Positions 17,329-28,275 of a stretch of 64,000 nucleotides of DNA are shown here, one piece after another (within the stretch, counting starts at the first letter, position 1; each line of letters starts with the position of its first letter). The position numbers were made by a program, and so were the translations under genes. Origin of the DNA: [Synechococcus] sp. NIES-970. Lineage in GTDB: Bacteria; Cyanobacteriota; Cyanobacteriia; Cyanobacteriales; MRBY01. The notes beneath the pieces are model-generated. The model ran no database searches. It had not been told where the DNA came from and saw only the letters and a program-made list of their open reading frames with translations. The stretch spans positions 2,558,195 to 2,622,194 of the forward strand of contig AP017959.1 in assembly GCA_002356215.1 (NCBI GenBank), given 5' to 3'.

Positions 17329-20300
17329 TTAAACAGAAGTCAGTTGTTTCTCTACAGAAGCTTCTGGGCTATTTGCTTCCGAGGGGGGAACCACTTGCCA
17401 GAATTGAGGAAGATAAGCAGACCAATCTGCAAGGATTGCCTTCGCTTTCGGGCTGCCAGTCTTCTCGGCGTGAGCAGTGATCATGTCTTTGAGTTGTTTC
17501 TCACCTGCTGCGGTGCTGACCCGTTGGATGCTCACAATCTCCGTGTTCATCTTTTCAGGCAACGTATTCTGCTCATCAAGGATGTAGGTAAGACCACCCG
17601 TCATCCCTGCACCCACATTGCGGCCCACATCACCGAGGACGACAATCGTGCCCCCCGTCATGTATTCGCAGCAGTGGTCGCCAGTGCCTTCTACGACGGC
17701 TTTACCCTTAGAGTTCCGTACCGCAAAGCGTTCCCCAGCGCGGCCATTGGCATAGAGAGTGCCGCCAGTGGCTCCGTAGAGGCAGGTATTGCCGATGATC
17801 ACGTTATCCGCAGCGGCATATTGGGCTTCTGCGGGGGGCACGATGATAATTTCACCGCCATTCATTCCCTTACCCACGTAGTCGTTAGATTCTCCTTCTA
17901 AATGAAGGGTCATCCCCATCAGGTTAAAGGCCCCAAAGCTCTGGCCAGCAGATCCTTTGAAGTTAAAGTTCAGTTCTCCTTCAAAGCCTTCATTGCCATA
18001 CTGCTTGGCGATAAAACCAGAGACCCGGGCACCGACAGAGCGGTCAGTGTTGATGATTTTAATTTCCTTAGTGAGGGAACCCTGCTCGCGGATAGCCTGC
18101 TGGACCGCAGCATCAGCAAGGATTTCGTCATCGAGGACGGGGCCATTGCTGTGGACGTCACCATGGTTGAGCCAAGTGCGATCTGTGCGCACATCAGGCA
18201 GGTTGGTGAGGCAGTCGAGGACTAAACCACTCGTCTTTGCCAGCTTAACGTTTGCCCGGGGCTTGAGCAGATCTGCGCGGCCAATGATTTCTTCAAGGCT
18301 GCGGTAACCCAGTTTCGCCAGGATGGAGCGGATTTCTTCGGCCACAAAGTAGAAGAAGTTCACCACATATTCGGGGATGCCCTTAAAGCGATCGCGCAGC
18401 CGTTGTTGCTGGGTGGCGACACCGACAGGACATTGGTTCGTGTGGCAGACCCGCGCCATAATGCAACCTTCAGCAATCATTGCAATGGAGCCGAAGCCAT
18501 ATTCTTCTGCCCCCATCAGGGCAGCCATCACCACATCCCAACCGGTTTTCAGGCCTCCATCAGCCCGGAGAATGACGCGATCGCGCAATTGATTTTCGAT
18601 CAAGGTCTTATGGACTTCCGTCACACCCAATTCCCAGGGACAACCGGCGTGCTTGATGGAGCTGAGGGGAGAAGCGCCAGTCCCACCATCATGGCCAGAG
18701 ACCATGATCACATCGGCATTGGCCTTGGCGACCCCAGCGGCGATCGTACCGATGCCAATTTCGGCGACCAGTTTCACAGAGACCTTAGCGACGGGGTTGA
18801 TCTGGTGGAGGTCATAGATCAGCTGGGCTAGATCTTCGATGGAATAGATGTCGTGGTGGGGCGGCGGTGAAATGAGGGTAACACCGGGCTTGGAGTTCCG
18901 CAGCATCGCAATGTAATCGCTGACCTTGGTGCCGGGCAGTTGGCCTCCTTCCCCGGGTTTTGCCCCCTGGGCCACTTTGATTTCCAACTGCTGACCACTC
19001 ATCAGGTATTCGGGGGTGACCCCAAAGCGACCGGAGGCGATCTGCTTAATGGCAGAGTTGGCGGTGTCGCCATTGCGCAGGCCGTGGAGGTGGGGCAGGG
19101 TGGGGGAATCACCGCTGGCATTCACATCGTCCAGAATTTTGAATCGTACGGGGTCTTCGCCCCCTTCCCCAGAGTTGGATTTCGCCCCAAGACGGTTCAT
19201 GGCGATCGCCAAGGTTTCGTGGGCTTCCCGGGAGAGGGAACCGAGGGACATCCCCCCTGTGCAAAACCGTTTAACGATGCTCTCGACGGATTCTACTTCG
19301 CTGACATCAATGGCCGGGCGATCGCTGTTGAAATCTAAAAGATCCCGGAGGGCCGTCGCCGGACGATTTTCCAAGAAATCTTGGTAGTTGCTGTAGTGGT
19401 CAAAAGCTTCCGTTTTATCGCTGTTGTAAGCCGCAACCGCTTTATGGAGCGCCTTGGTCATTTCGGGGGAGTTCATGTGATATTCACCCCCCTTGCGGTA
19501 GTTTACAAAGCCGTAGTTGGCCAACTTTGCACTCTCCAGTTCAGGGAAAGCCCGGTGATGGAAGGTAATCCCTTCATGGGATAGATCGGCGAGGGTCAGA
19601 CCACCAACGCGGGAAGTGGTGCCCTTAAAGGCGGCATTGATCACTTCCATGCCAAGGCCGATCGCCTCAAAGATCTGGGCTCCATGGTAGGACTGGAGCA
19701 AAGAAATTCCCATCTTCGAGAGAATTTTCAACAGACCTGCTTCAATCGCCTTACGGTAATTTTCCTGGGCCTTCTCGATGGACATGGCAGAAATTTGCTC
19801 GGCGGCCATCTGCTTTTGCACCCGGGGGATGTGCCACCAGTGGCGCACCGCTTCGAGGGCCAGGTAAGGACAAACTGCCGAGGCGCCATAACCAACCAGA
19901 CAGGCAAAATGGTGGGTGCTCCAACATTGGGCTGTATCCACTACGAGGGAAGCATTCAAGCGCAATCCTGCATCAATCAGGTGGTGATGCACTGCTCCCA
20001 CTGCCAAGAGGGGGGGAATGAAGCTGTGGTTAGCATCTACAGTACCGTCAGCGCGATCGCTCAATACAAGAATTTTATTGCCGGCCCGCACCGCCGTTTC
20101 TGCTGCTGCACAGAGATTTTCTAGGGCTGCCTGGAGACCATCGGGGCCGTTGGCGATCGCATAGACCGTCGAGAGGGTAGTCGCTCCCAGGGCACTGGCC
20201 TGGACCTGTTTCAGCTCTGCTTCATTGAGTACCGGGCTCTGGAGCTTGAGCACCTTGGCATCCTTGGCCCCGTAGTCCAGGAGATTCCCCCGCTCTCCGA

Positions 20301-21954
20301 GGTACATATTGAGAGACATCACCAGACTTTCCCGGAGGGGGTCAATGGGGGGATTGGTCACCTGGGCGAAGCGCTGCTTAAAGTAGTCATAGAGCAGCCG
20401 GGGCTTGTCAGACAGTACTGCCAGGGGAATATCATCTCCCATGCAGAAGGTGGGCTCTTTCCCCAGTTCTGCCATGGCGTTGATGATCATCTCCACATCT
20501 TCGGCGGTGTAACCAAAAGCTGTTTGGAGACGAACTAGATCCGCTTCCGCCTCTTGGCGATCGCCGATGAAATCTTGGCTGTCAAGGGCTTGGCGATTTT
20601 CCTGGAGCCAACTGCCATAGGGACGGGCCTCAGCAATGCGTTGCTTGATTTCCCAGTTCTTCAGCAGCTCTTGGGTCTGGAAATCCACCGCCACCATTTG
20701 GCCGGGGCCAAGGCGACCTTTTTCCACAATTTCCCCTTCCAGGACGTCTACCACACCAGCTTCAGAAGAAACGAGGACATAGCCATCTTTCGTTACGCAG
20801 TAACGGGCCGGGCGCAGACCATTGCGATCGAGGGTGGCGCCAACGGTTTTACCATCGCTGAACACCAGCAGCGCCGGGCCATCCCAGGGTTCCTGCATCC
20901 CCGCGTAGTAGTCGTAGAAATCGGTGATTTCCGGGTGATCCTTGAGGCTCGGTTGATTTTGGTAAGCTTCCGGCACGAGGATCATCGCCGCTTCCATGGG
21001 CGATCGCCCGGCCCGCACCAACATCTCCATCGCACTATCGAGGTTATAGGAGTCGCTGTTATCGGTGTTCACGATCGGGTGCAGCGCTTCGATTTCATCC
21101 TGACTCCAGCCGGGAATTTCGAGAATATTTTCCCGGGCCTTCATCCAGTTGATGTTGCCGATCAGGGTGTTGATTTCTCCGTTGTGACCCAATAGGCGCA
21201 TCGGGTGGGCCAGGGGCCACTTGGGCATGGTGTTTGTACTAAAGCGGCGGTGATAAACCGCGAATTCACTCTTATAGAGAGGATTGGTTAAATCCTTGTA
21301 GAATTTTCCCAAGACTTCCGACTGCACTAAGCCCTTGTACACAATGGTGCGGCAAGACAAGGTGCAAACATAGAAAACTTCATTGAGGTGTTTGCCAATC
21401 TCAGAGCGGGCAATGTAGAGCACCCGGTCTAGGGCGTCCCCGATCAAACCGGCATTGGAGGTGACAAAAACCTGTTCCATCTTGGGCTGATTAGACCGCG
21501 CCTGTGCCCCTAGGGTATCTGAATCAACGGGAACTTCACGCCAGCCCAAAATCGTCAAATCACGACGGGTGAGACTGTCCTCAACCAATGCTTTAGACTT
21601 TGCATAATCTGCTGCTTCTTGGGGTAAAAACACCTGGCCAACCCCATAATGTTCCGGTGCCGGTTGGGTCATTCCCTGGGCGATGAACCATTCCGCAAAA
21701 AGCTCATGGGGTAGTGCTGTCATAATCCCAGCACCGTCTCCGGTTTCTCGGTCGGCGGTGCAGCCACCCCGGTGTTCCATACAGCTGAGGGCTGTGAGGG
21801 TTTGTTCGATGAGCTTATGGGTTTTGCGACCATCTTTATAGGCTAAAAAGCCGACACCACAGGCATCCCGTTCTTCCACAAGCCAACGGGGACCGGTGTA
21901 GTACTGTTCGGTTTGTTGAGAGTTGTTTTGGGAGGGGGTGCCTTGATGGTTCAT
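17329..21954 (-). CDS. gltB: Glutamate synthase large subunit, probably ferredoxin-dependent (GlsF type)
   Basis: Transfers the glutamine amide to 2-oxoglutarate, the second step of GS-GOGAT ammonium assimilation. The class II amidotransferase domain begins at the catalytic Cys of ERDACGVGF, so about 31 N-terminal residues would be removed. The central and FMN domains follow ([19 protein letters not shown]). The 3Fe-4S cluster motif is [15 protein letters not shown] (C-x5-C-x4-C). A C-terminal beta-helix carries [20 protein letters not shown]. There is no gltD (NADPH subunit) beside it, which together with the cyanobacterial setting favours ferredoxin as donor; the NADPH type is not excluded. 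The start at 21954 is chosen; an in-frame ATG at 21969 adds five residues. A terminator follows. Confidence 0.93.
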   Translation of the reverse strand: MNHQGTPSQNNSQQTEQYYTGPRWLVEERDACGVGFLAYKDGRKTHKLIEQTLTALSCMEHRGGCTADRETGDGAGIMTALPHELFAEWFIAQGMTQPAPEHYGVGQVFLPQEAADYAKSKALVEDSLTRRDLTILGWREVPVDSDTLGAQARSNQPKMEQVFVTSNAGLIGDALDRVLYIARSEIGKHLNEVFYVCTLSCRTIVYKGLVQSEVLGKFYKDLTNPLYKSEFAVYHRRFSTNTMPKWPLAHPMRLLGHNGEINTLIGNINWMKARENILEIPGWSQDEIEALHPIVNTDNSDSYNLDSAMEMLVRAGRSPMEAAMILVPEAYQNQPSLKDHPEITDFYDYYAGMQEPWDGPALLVFSDGKTVGATLDRNGLRPARYCVTKDGYVLVSSEAGVVDVLEGEIVEKGRLGPGQMVAVDFQTQELLKNWEIKQRIAEARPYGSWLQENRQALDSQDFIGDRQEAEADLVRLQTAFGYTAEDVEMIINAMAELGKEPTFCMGDDIPLAVLSDKPRLLYDYFKQRFAQVTNPPIDPLRESLVMSLNMYLGERGNLLDYGAKDAKVLKLQSPVLNEAELKQVQASALGATTLSTVYAIANGPDGLQAALENLCAAAETAVRAGNKILVLSDRADGTVDANHSFIPPLLAVGAVHHHLIDAGLRLNASLVVDTAQCWSTHHFACLVGYGASAVCPYLALEAVRHWWHIPRVQKQMAAEQISAMSIEKAQENYRKAIEAGLLKILSKMGISLLQSYHGAQIFEAIGLGMEVINAAFKGTTSRVGGLTLADLSHEGITFHHRAFPELESAKLANYGFVNYRKGGEYHMNSPEMTKALHKAVAAYNSDKTEAFDHYSNYQDFLENRPATALRDLLDFNSDRPAIDVSEVESVESIVKRFCTGGMSLGSLSREAHETLAIAMNRLGAKSNSGEGGEDPVRFKILDDVNASGDSPTLPHLHGLRNGDTANSAIKQIASGRFGVTPEYLMSGQQLEIKVAQGAKPGEGGQLPGTKVSDYIAMLRNSKPGVTLISPPPHHDIYSIEDLAQLIYDLHQINPVAKVSVKLVAEIGIGTIAAGVAKANADVIMVSGHDGGTGASPLSSIKHAGCPWELGVTEVHKTLIENQLRDRVILRADGGLKTGWDVVMAALMGAEEYGFGSIAMIAEGCIMARVCHTNQCPVGVATQQQRLRDRFKGIPEYVVNFFYFVAEEIRSILAKLGYRSLEEIIGRADLLKPRANVKLAKTSGLVLDCLTNLPDVRTDRTWLNHGDVHSNGPVLDDEILADAAVQQAIREQGSLTKEIKIINTDRSVGARVSGFIAKQYGNEGFEGELNFNFKGSAGQSFGAFNLMGMTLHLEGESNDYVGKGMNGGEIIIVPPAEAQYAAADNVIIGNTCLYGATGGTLYANGRAGERFAVRNSKGKAVVEGTGDHCCEYMTGGTIVVLGDVGRNVGAGMTGGLTYILDEQNTLPEKMNTEIVSIQRVSTAAGEKQLKDMITAHAEKTGSPKAKAILADWSAYLPQFWQVVPPSEANSPEASVEKQLTSV

Positions 21955-21969
21955 TATGTCTCGGTCCAT

Positions 21970-22399
21970 AAATGAGGAAGTTTAGGTGTAGGAAAAACCT
22001 GGTGTGCTGGAGGGAGAGGCGTGATTTTGGCGACGACTGGCCTCTACCCAAACCCACTGGAAAAAAGCTGAAGCAGTGCTCCATTGGGCTTACTTAGAAT
22101 AGCGATATTTTGTCGGACGTCAAGTTTTGGACGACGGCCATGGGGACTCACCCTTGGGAATGGGTTCGATTGGACAAAGTTTTGGGGAACTGCAACATCC
22201 CAAAACTTTGACATTAATTCTTCTGGGTTTTTAGCTTGACAAAATCGCGGCTAAAGACAGCGTAGCAATATTATAGGAAATAAATTCATTTCACAATAGG
22301 GCTTATCCCCAAAATAGGGCGGTTTTAGACGGGTGAAACTTTTCCTTTGGGGTAAAGTCAGTATTTGTTGATGTCAAATCATTTGAAGGTAGGTTCTGC
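21970..22399. other. Divergent intergenic region with a 12-bp inverted repeat
   Basis: About 430 bases between gltB (minus) and the glycosidase-like gene (plus). CAAAGTTTTGGG at 22175-22186 and CCCAAAACTTTG at 22199-22210 form a perfect hairpin with a 12-base loop; neither strand shows a T run after it. I looked for an NtcA site (GTA-N8-TAC) and did not find a good one, and saw no glutamine-riboswitch sequence. Confidence 0.6.
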
Positions 22400-24190
22400 A
22401 TGGGGTTGCGTGCTTGGCAATGGTTTTTAGGGGGAATGGGGTCTGTGGCTCTGGGTTTTGGCCCTGCAGTTCTAATGCCGGGGATAGGAATCGGTTCCCA
22501 GGCGATCGCTGACTCGACAAGTTTAAATACTCAGATCCAGACCCGGGGCGGACAAATTCGTCTCAATGGCCAAACGGTGCGGGGCGCCTGGGCCCAATGG
22601 AACGAAAACGGGAGCCTGCGTTTGGGGATCGAATCGATGAGTGTCGAAAAAACGCTGGGAATGACGCTTCAAAACAGTACCAACTTAGGCCAACAGGCGG
22701 TGATCTGGTTTGGAGACACCCCCTATCAACTGCCCATCCGCTTTGCTGCCCCCTATCGCTACCTAGATGTGACCGCCCTGGCCGCCGCCCAACAGTGGCA
22801 AGTCCGGGTCAATGGCAATATTCTTGAGTTGACCACCCCAAAGGCCCAGGTTTTGGGCGTACGCCAGGCCCAGCAGCCCTGGGGAACGCGCTTGGTCTTC
22901 GATCTAGACCGACCTGTGCTCTGGCAAAAAGTCAGTCCAACTAAATTACGCCTACAAAGTGATTATGGAGCCGTCGCCCAACGTTTAAACGCCCAGTTGA
23001 CAGGTTCCTCTCGATTGCCCTTTACCCTAGGGAATAGCAATGGTTTGACAGAATTGACTTTTAACGGGAATACCTCAGAAATCCAGGTGTCTACCTTGGG
23101 GGGGCCCAACCGGCTGGTCGTCGATTTACGGCGTCAATCGGCAGCGCCAAATCGCACGGTGCAATGGCTACCAGGGATGCAGTGGCGCCAGGAAAATTTC
23201 ACCGCCAATTCTGGCCCTGTGCGGGTCACTTGGTTAGAGTTAGATCCGGCCCAGCGGCAGTTGCAACTGAGACCAATTACGGCAGCCAGTAATACGATTG
23301 TGGGCTTAGAGCCTCTTTTGATCCAAGCGGATAATAGTCAGGCGATCGCCGCCATCAATGCCGGATTTTTTAATCGCAACAACCAATATCCCTTGGGTAT
23401 TGTCCAGACTAATGGCTCCCTGCTGTCGGGGCCAATTTTAAATCGGGGTGCTGTAGCTTGGGATAACCGGGGTCGTTGGGAGTTTGATCGCCTCCAAGTC
23501 CAGGAAGATTTTGTCGCCAGCAATGGGGAACGGCTCAGCGTTGATCTCATCAATACTGGCTACGTAAAAGCTGGGGTAGCGCGCTATGACCGTGCTTGGG
23601 GCAATCGCTACACCACCATCGCCGACAATGAAATTATCCTGACCGTGACGGCTACGGGTGGGCGAGAACAGGTAACGCGCCAGGACACGGCGGGAACCGT
23701 CGGCCAAAATAGCTACGAAATTCCCCAGGGGGGTTATTTATTAGTCTTTCGGTCTTTCCGCACTGGAGCGGCAAAATTTCCGGTAGGCACGACCCTTACC
23801 CGCACCCAGCGTTTTAATCCAAGTAGTTTTGTGAGTTTGCCAAATATCATCGGCGGTGGCCCCCTACTGCTGAAAAATGGCCAGGTGGTGCTTAATGGTC
23901 AGGCGGAGCAGTTCAGTACGGCCTTCAATATCCAGTCGGCCTCCCGCAGTGCGATCGCCCGCACGGCCAATAACCGGATCCTGTTGGTAACTCTCCATGG
24001 CGCTGCCGAAGAAACGGCCGGGGCAACCCTCGCAGAATGGGCGAATATTCTCCGGCGGCTGGGGGCAGTAGATGCCCTAAATCTCGATGGTGGGGGGTCC
24101 ACGGCCCTGGCGATCGGGGCAAATTTAGGCGATCGCCATCCCACAACGGCAGGACGGGTTAACAATGGCATCGGCTTATTCTTAGAATAG
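22400..24190 (+). CDS. Secreted phosphodiester glycosidase (NAGPA-like) protein with N-terminal AMIN-like region
   Basis: A 596-residue exported protein. It starts with a signal sequence ending near QAIADS. Residues ~30-250 look like a copper-amine-oxidase-N/AMIN-type beta region (TRGGQIRLNGQTVRGAWAQW, then WGTRLVFDLDRPV and LVVDLRRQ), which can bind cell-wall polymers. The second half is the NAGPA/DUF2233 fold, with AAINAGFFNRNNQYPLGI, the central beta block IIGGGPLLLKNGQ and the catalytic-type NLDGGGSTALAI. It may cut or remodel phosphodiester-linked sugars in the cell wall or exopolysaccharide; that is inferred from the fold. It is close to, and on the same strand as, the c6-like cytochrome (25 bases). 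Confidence 0.85.
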   Translation: MGLRAWQWFLGGMGSVALGFGPAVLMPGIGIGSQAIADSTSLNTQIQTRGGQIRLNGQTVRGAWAQWNENGSLRLGIESMSVEKTLGMTLQNSTNLGQQAVIWFGDTPYQLPIRFAAPYRYLDVTALAAAQQWQVRVNGNILELTTPKAQVLGVRQAQQPWGTRLVFDLDRPVLWQKVSPTKLRLQSDYGAVAQRLNAQLTGSSRLPFTLGNSNGLTELTFNGNTSEIQVSTLGGPNRLVVDLRRQSAAPNRTVQWLPGMQWRQENFTANSGPVRVTWLELDPAQRQLQLRPITAASNTIVGLEPLLIQADNSQAIAAINAGFFNRNNQYPLGIVQTNGSLLSGPILNRGAVAWDNRGRWEFDRLQVQEDFVASNGERLSVDLINTGYVKAGVARYDRAWGNRYTTIADNEIILTVTATGGREQVTRQDTAGTVGQNSYEIPQGGYLLVFRSFRTGAAKFPVGTTLTRTQRFNPSSFVSLPNIIGGGPLLLKNGQVVLNGQAEQFSTAFNIQSASRSAIARTANNRILLVTLHGAAEETAGATLAEWANILRRLGAVDALNLDGGGSTALAIGANLGDRHPTTAGRVNNGIGLFLE

Positions 24191-24215
24191 ACCAGAGGAT
24201 TTGTAGGGTATCCCA

Positions 24216-24563
24216 ATGAATAAACGCCTTGTCCAAGTGATCATTTTCGTGATGATTGTGCTGCTACTGGTGCCCCTGCTGGCGACCCCGGCCCTGGGGG
24301 CAGAACTGGAGTCAGGGGCTCAACTGTTTGAAGCCCACTGCGCTGGCTGCCATCTCAATGGAGGCAATATTATCCGGCGGGGCAAAAACCTCAAAAAACG
24401 GGCCATGACTAAAAATGGCTATACCGACATCGAGGCGATCGCCCAGCTTATTACCCAGGGGAAGGGGAATATGTCTGCCTATGGCGAAAAACTAACCCCT
24501 GAAGAAATCCAGGCCGTCTCCCACTATGTCCTTGAACAGTCTCAGATGGATTGGCGCCACTAA
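24216..24563 (+). CDS. Cytochrome c6-like soluble c-type cytochrome
   Basis: A 115-residue exported protein. The signal peptide ends at ATPALGA, leaving a mature chain of about 87 residues. The haem site is CAGCH and the likely axial Met lies in GNMSAYGEKL. It ends in the c6-like helix AVSHYVLEQSQMDW. Compared with standard PetJ, the MPAFG segment reads MSAYG and the chain contains a basic stretch (RRGKNLKKRAM), so it is more like the second, divergent PetJ-type protein found in some cyanobacteria. Electron transfer to photosystem I or an oxidase is possible but cannot be shown. It converges with the MBOAT gene with an 11-base gap. Confidence 0.88.
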   Translation: MNKRLVQVIIFVMIVLLLVPLLATPALGAELESGAQLFEAHCAGCHLNGGNIIRRGKNLKKRAMTKNGYTDIEAIAQLITQGKGNMSAYGEKLTPEEIQAVSHYVLEQSQMDWRH

Positions 24564-24574
24564 GGCGTACTGCC

Positions 24575-26059
24575 CTAAAAATCAAAATAAATGTAGGGAA
24601 TATTTCCCTCCGGGGCCAATAACCAAACCCCGTACAAACACAAGGGGACCAAGACGACCTTCATGACCCAGTTCAGTTGCAGTTGCCACTGGCGCTGCAC
24701 CAGGTAAGCACAGCTCATCCCTAGCAACAATAACCCCAAGACCATTAAAAAATTGCTCCGCTCTAGTTGCAGACCTTGAAGGTAAATTTTTTCGGTAAAT
24801 TGTGCATCTCCTTGGTGTTGCCAGAGGTGCTGGAACAGGAATCGCCCTTGGGAGCCACTGGGAAAACGAAAGGGAACCCAAGTCAAAAAAACAAAAGCCT
24901 GGGTCACGACCCAAGCCCCTATCGTCCCTGGTAGGGAAGCCCAAAGTCTCTGTAACCACCGCCACCGCCGTGCAAGCTGTTCATTAACCCGATGAATCCC
25001 GAGGCCAAGGCCATGGAGACAACCCCAAAACACATAACCCCACGCCGCACCATGCCAGAGCCCCGCCAAAAACATCACCACAAAGAGATTAATACAGGTA
25101 CGTCCCAGTCCCTGACGTGAACCTCCCAGGGGAAAGTATAGATAGTTACGGAGCCAATCCCCTAGGCTGATGTGCCACCGCCGCCAAAAGTCAGCCAAAC
25201 TTGTCGAAAAGTAAGGAAAATCGAAGTTATCGGGTAATGTAAATCCCAATAGTTTTGCGCTCCCCAAGGCTAAATCTACATAGCCACTAAAATCAAAATA
25301 AAGCTGAAGGCCATAGGCCAGAATGAACAGCCATAGGTCGCCACTGCCAGCCCGTTCTAGGTTATTGGCGCAGAGCTCGACGAAAATACCGAGATTGTCG
25401 GCAATGAGGACTTTTTTCACTGCACCACTGGCAATGAGCCATAGTCCTTCAATCCCTTCGTCTAAAAGTAGACCTGAACTACCGCGCTTTTGCCCCGTGA
25501 AGTAATGGAAACGGGTGATTGGCCCTGACAATAGCTTGGGAAAAAAGAATTTATAACTGCTAAATTCCAGCAGAGAAACGGTGGCTGGTGCACCTCGGTA
25601 AACATCCACCAGATAGGCGATATTTTCAAAAACAAAAAACGAAATCCCCACTGGGGCGAGGAGGTTATCTCCTGTGGCGATCGCCCACTGTGCTAGCCCT
25701 GGCCAAGCCCAAGTTAGATTGCTCAAGGTGAAGGAAATGTATTTAAAACCAAACAACACAGCGAGGTTCAAAAAAATCCCCAAGCCTAGCCCATAATTCG
25801 GAAATCGCTGCCAAATCCAAAAAGCAGCCCGGAGACTCTGCTGTTGTCCTCGGGGGGCGATCGCCCGGGCCCAGAAAAAATTAAAAACCGTCAACCCCGC
25901 CAACAAAAGTAAAAACTGGGGCTGGAGCAGCCCATAAAAAGCCACACTTGCCAGCAAGAGCAGCCCCTGCTTCCACCTAGACCCGACACCTCCCAAGCCC
26001 CAATAGCCCACCATTGTGACCAGGAGAAAACAGCCATAAGCAAAGGAGACCAGTGTCAT
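24575..26059 (-). CDS. MBOAT family O-acyltransferase
   Basis: A polytopic membrane protein of 494 residues. It belongs to the AlgI/DltB branch of membrane-bound O-acyltransferases, which acetylate or acylate exported polysaccharides or wall polymers. Family blocks visible are the GISFFVFENIAYLVDVYRG and FPKLLSGPITRFHYF regions, DFSGYVDLALGSAKLLGFTL, FWRRWHISLGDWLRNYLYFP and the catalytic His of FLAGLWHGAAWGYVFWG. No AlgJ/AlgX-like partner lies next to it. The acceptor is unknown; an exopolysaccharide is the likeliest. Confidence 0.92.
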   Translation of the reverse strand: MTLVSFAYGCFLLVTMVGYWGLGGVGSRWKQGLLLLASVAFYGLLQPQFLLLLAGLTVFNFFWARAIAPRGQQQSLRAAFWIWQRFPNYGLGLGIFLNLAVLFGFKYISFTLSNLTWAWPGLAQWAIATGDNLLAPVGISFFVFENIAYLVDVYRGAPATVSLLEFSSYKFFFPKLLSGPITRFHYFTGQKRGSSGLLLDEGIEGLWLIASGAVKKVLIADNLGIFVELCANNLERAGSGDLWLFILAYGLQLYFDFSGYVDLALGSAKLLGFTLPDNFDFPYFSTSLADFWRRWHISLGDWLRNYLYFPLGGSRQGLGRTCINLFVVMFLAGLWHGAAWGYVFWGCLHGLGLGIHRVNEQLARRWRWLQRLWASLPGTIGAWVVTQAFVFLTWVPFRFPSGSQGRFLFQHLWQHQGDAQFTEKIYLQGLQLERSNFLMVLGLLLLGMSCAYLVQRQWQLQLNWVMKVVLVPLCLYGVWLLAPEGNIPYIYFDF

Positions 26060-26111
26060 TGAGATTACATCCCTAAAACATCAAGGTCACCATAGTAGCC
26101 CTACTTTAGAA

Positions 26112-26942
26112 TCAATACCCCTGGCCCGGATCGAAGGGTTCTACAATCTCCACTTCGACCGCCTTTTCTAAGTCTGGTTCCGCCTCAAGCACCAGGGGAA
26201 TTGATACGGGCTCCAGCTCCGGTAGGGCAATCCGTTGGGGTACTTTTTCTTTCACGAGATCCGGCATTGGCGTCGCCTTATCAAGCCAGTATTCCGCCAC
26301 CGGAAGGGTATGTTCAAGGTCTTCTAAGAGTCTGGGGATAATCATTACCGCATGGAGTTCCCCAATCCGTTCCGCTTCATGCATTCCCGCATCGATCGCC
26401 ATCGCCACATTAGAAACAGTGCCCCGAATAATTGCCGTACAGAGGCCATCACCAATGGTTTCATAGGAAGCTAGTTGTACATCCGCCGATTTCAACATCG
26501 CATCGGCGGCCCCTACCATGGCCGGAAAACCCCGGGTTTCGAGTAGACCGATCGAACGATTACTGAGGCGACTGTAACCCTGCTGCTGTTGGGCGATTTC
26601 TGCCAAATGGCTACCGATGGGAAAAATGGCCTCGAGATTTGGCAAAGGTCGAGGAATCACAAGCTTAGAAACATATTGATCAAACTGAGCAGCAGTACGG
26701 GCTCCTTCTTCGACGGCGAGGCGTACATCGGCCGTTTTGCCTCGCACTACCGCTGTACAGTAGCCGCCCCCAGTTTTTTCATAGCCAACCAGGGTCACCG
26801 CCGCCGATTTGAGCATCATGTCTGCCGTGCCCACAATCGCCGGAAAACTCTTAGTCGAAACAAGGCCCAGGGCAGTATCTTGGAACGGATGCACACGACC
26901 GGAAGGTTGGCGGAGGGGTTGCCGACGGGCAGGAAAATTCAT
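26112..26942 (-). CDS. ccmO: Carboxysome shell protein CcmO (double BMC domain)
   Basis: Shell component of the beta-carboxysome. The 276-residue chain contains two bacterial microcompartment domains in tandem: residues ~25-110 (ALGLVSTKSFPAIVGTADMM) and ~128-212 (SIGLLETRGFPAMVGAADAM). Each has a Gly-rich pore-side segment (KTGGGYCTAVVRG and TIGDGLCTAIIRG). An acidic C-terminal tail of about 60 residues follows. The N-terminal 20 residues are basic. The gene is not beside a ccmKLMN cluster here; its divergent neighbour is raf1, so both genes of the 110-base spacer concern carbon fixation. Confidence 0.94.
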   Translation of the reverse strand: MNFPARRQPLRQPSGRVHPFQDTALGLVSTKSFPAIVGTADMMLKSAAVTLVGYEKTGGGYCTAVVRGKTADVRLAVEEGARTAAQFDQYVSKLVIPRPLPNLEAIFPIGSHLAEIAQQQQGYSRLSNRSIGLLETRGFPAMVGAADAMLKSADVQLASYETIGDGLCTAIIRGTVSNVAMAIDAGMHEAERIGELHAVMIIPRLLEDLEHTLPVAEYWLDKATPMPDLVKEKVPQRIALPELEPVSIPLVLEAEPDLEKAVEVEIVEPFDPGQGY

Positions 26943-27052
26943 AGGGTCTGGGGGAGGGATCGGTTTGGAACAGTCTAGCTTTATGATTAAGTTTATCGGG
27001 CAAACACTGCTTTACTTATCATTTTACGTTATTCCATTTTTTATTCGGGTTT

Positions 27053-28132
27053 ATGATCGGACAACCGCAACCTACAGATCTCCAGCTCTCTAGCGAGGAA
27101 ACAGACGCTTTATTTCGGTCCTTACTCCACAAAGAAGGAACCTGGGTCGAGTGGGGCATCGGTTGTCAACGGCTCCAGCAGGCAGGCCACAGCGCCCAGG
27201 AAATTTTTGAGCAGACGGGATTTCAGACGGCTCAACAAAACATGATTATCGTTGCCGCCCAGGTGTACCAAAGTATCGAAAAAAGCGGTGTTGCTCCAGA
27301 TTTACTGGCCTATTGTCGTGGTCCCCGCTCGGATGTGCTCTATGAATTACGGGTTTTGAGTCATGGTCAACGGGCGATCGCCGCCCAGGTTTGTCAAGAC
27401 AAAGGTCTAGAATTTGACGGGGCCAAAGAATTGGCTAAGGCGATGCAAGAATTTGCCCGCCTGCCCCAGATCCCCGATGGTTTTACCGAGCATCCAGGGG
27501 ATGCGGTAGCTTACCAAGCTTGGCGATCGGCGAAACAGAAAAAAGATCTACAAAGTCGCACCCGTTTGATTGCGAAGGGCTTAAAGTTTGCCCATTCCGC
27601 CACGGCTCGCCAAAAAATTGAGCAACTCCTCAGCGATTTGGCGGCCAGTCCGACCAAAGCGGCGCCCCTATTGCCGCTCTATCGCTACGACGAAGATACT
27701 GCTGTGCCCTTGTTGATTCCCGTAGGGGGAACCTTGCCCCTGGGCAGCGATCACCTTTTAGCCGTCGCCCCCCTCCAGCAGGAACCTCCCTTTAATTTGG
27801 TGACAGTAACCACAGAAACCACCCTCGTCCCCCTCCCCAGTTGGCAGAATGTCCTCACGGCCGTTGATCCGGTGGTGATTTTTCATCAAACCGACCAATT
27901 ACCCCAACCCATTCCCGGCAGACCTGAACCGGTTTTACTTCTGCTCGATCGCCATCAAACTACCTGGAATGACAACAGCTATTTTGCCGTTGATGCCGAT
28001 GGCCAAGTGGAAATCGGCTGGTTTGCTGAAGCGCCGATCGCCAAAATTCTCGGCCAGGTGCTGTTAGTGATGCGACCCAAGAAAATTTTTGACGAAAACA
28101 ACCTTAAAGAACCTTGGCAAATGGATGATTAA
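27053..28132 (+). CDS. raf1: Rubisco accumulation factor 1
   Basis: Assembly chaperone that holds RbcL dimers and brings them together before RbcS binds. The 359-residue protein has the helical N-terminal domain (EGTWVEWGIGCQRLQQAGHS, then ELRVLSHGQRAIAAQVCQDK) and a C-terminal beta domain (AAPLLPLYRYDEDTAVPLLI). The start ATG at 27053 lies 110 bases from the divergent ccmO start. Length and domain order agree with the cyanobacterial family. Confidence 0.95.
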   Translation: MIGQPQPTDLQLSSEETDALFRSLLHKEGTWVEWGIGCQRLQQAGHSAQEIFEQTGFQTAQQNMIIVAAQVYQSIEKSGVAPDLLAYCRGPRSDVLYELRVLSHGQRAIAAQVCQDKGLEFDGAKELAKAMQEFARLPQIPDGFTEHPGDAVAYQAWRSAKQKKDLQSRTRLIAKGLKFAHSATARQKIEQLLSDLAASPTKAAPLLPLYRYDEDTAVPLLIPVGGTLPLGSDHLLAVAPLQQEPPFNLVTVTTETTLVPLPSWQNVLTAVDPVVIFHQTDQLPQPIPGRPEPVLLLLDRHQTTWNDNSYFAVDADGQVEIGWFAEAPIAKILGQVLLVMRPKKIFDENNLKEPWQMDD

Positions 28133-28275
28133 AACTTAGAGTCGCCATTTTGAGGAATAAAATTCCCATAATTTTTCCCAGAAAAATTATCCCCAACTGT
28201 GTACTATGTAGCATTACTTTTCGAGGCGATTGCGTTAAAGTAAAACGTATAAGCGCGTTATTCCTGAGGTGAAAA

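Noticed and set aside
21970-22399. NtcA site or glutamine riboswitch upstream of gltB
   Set aside because: No GTA-N8-TAC with a suitable -10 box, and no glnA-motif core, could be found by eye.
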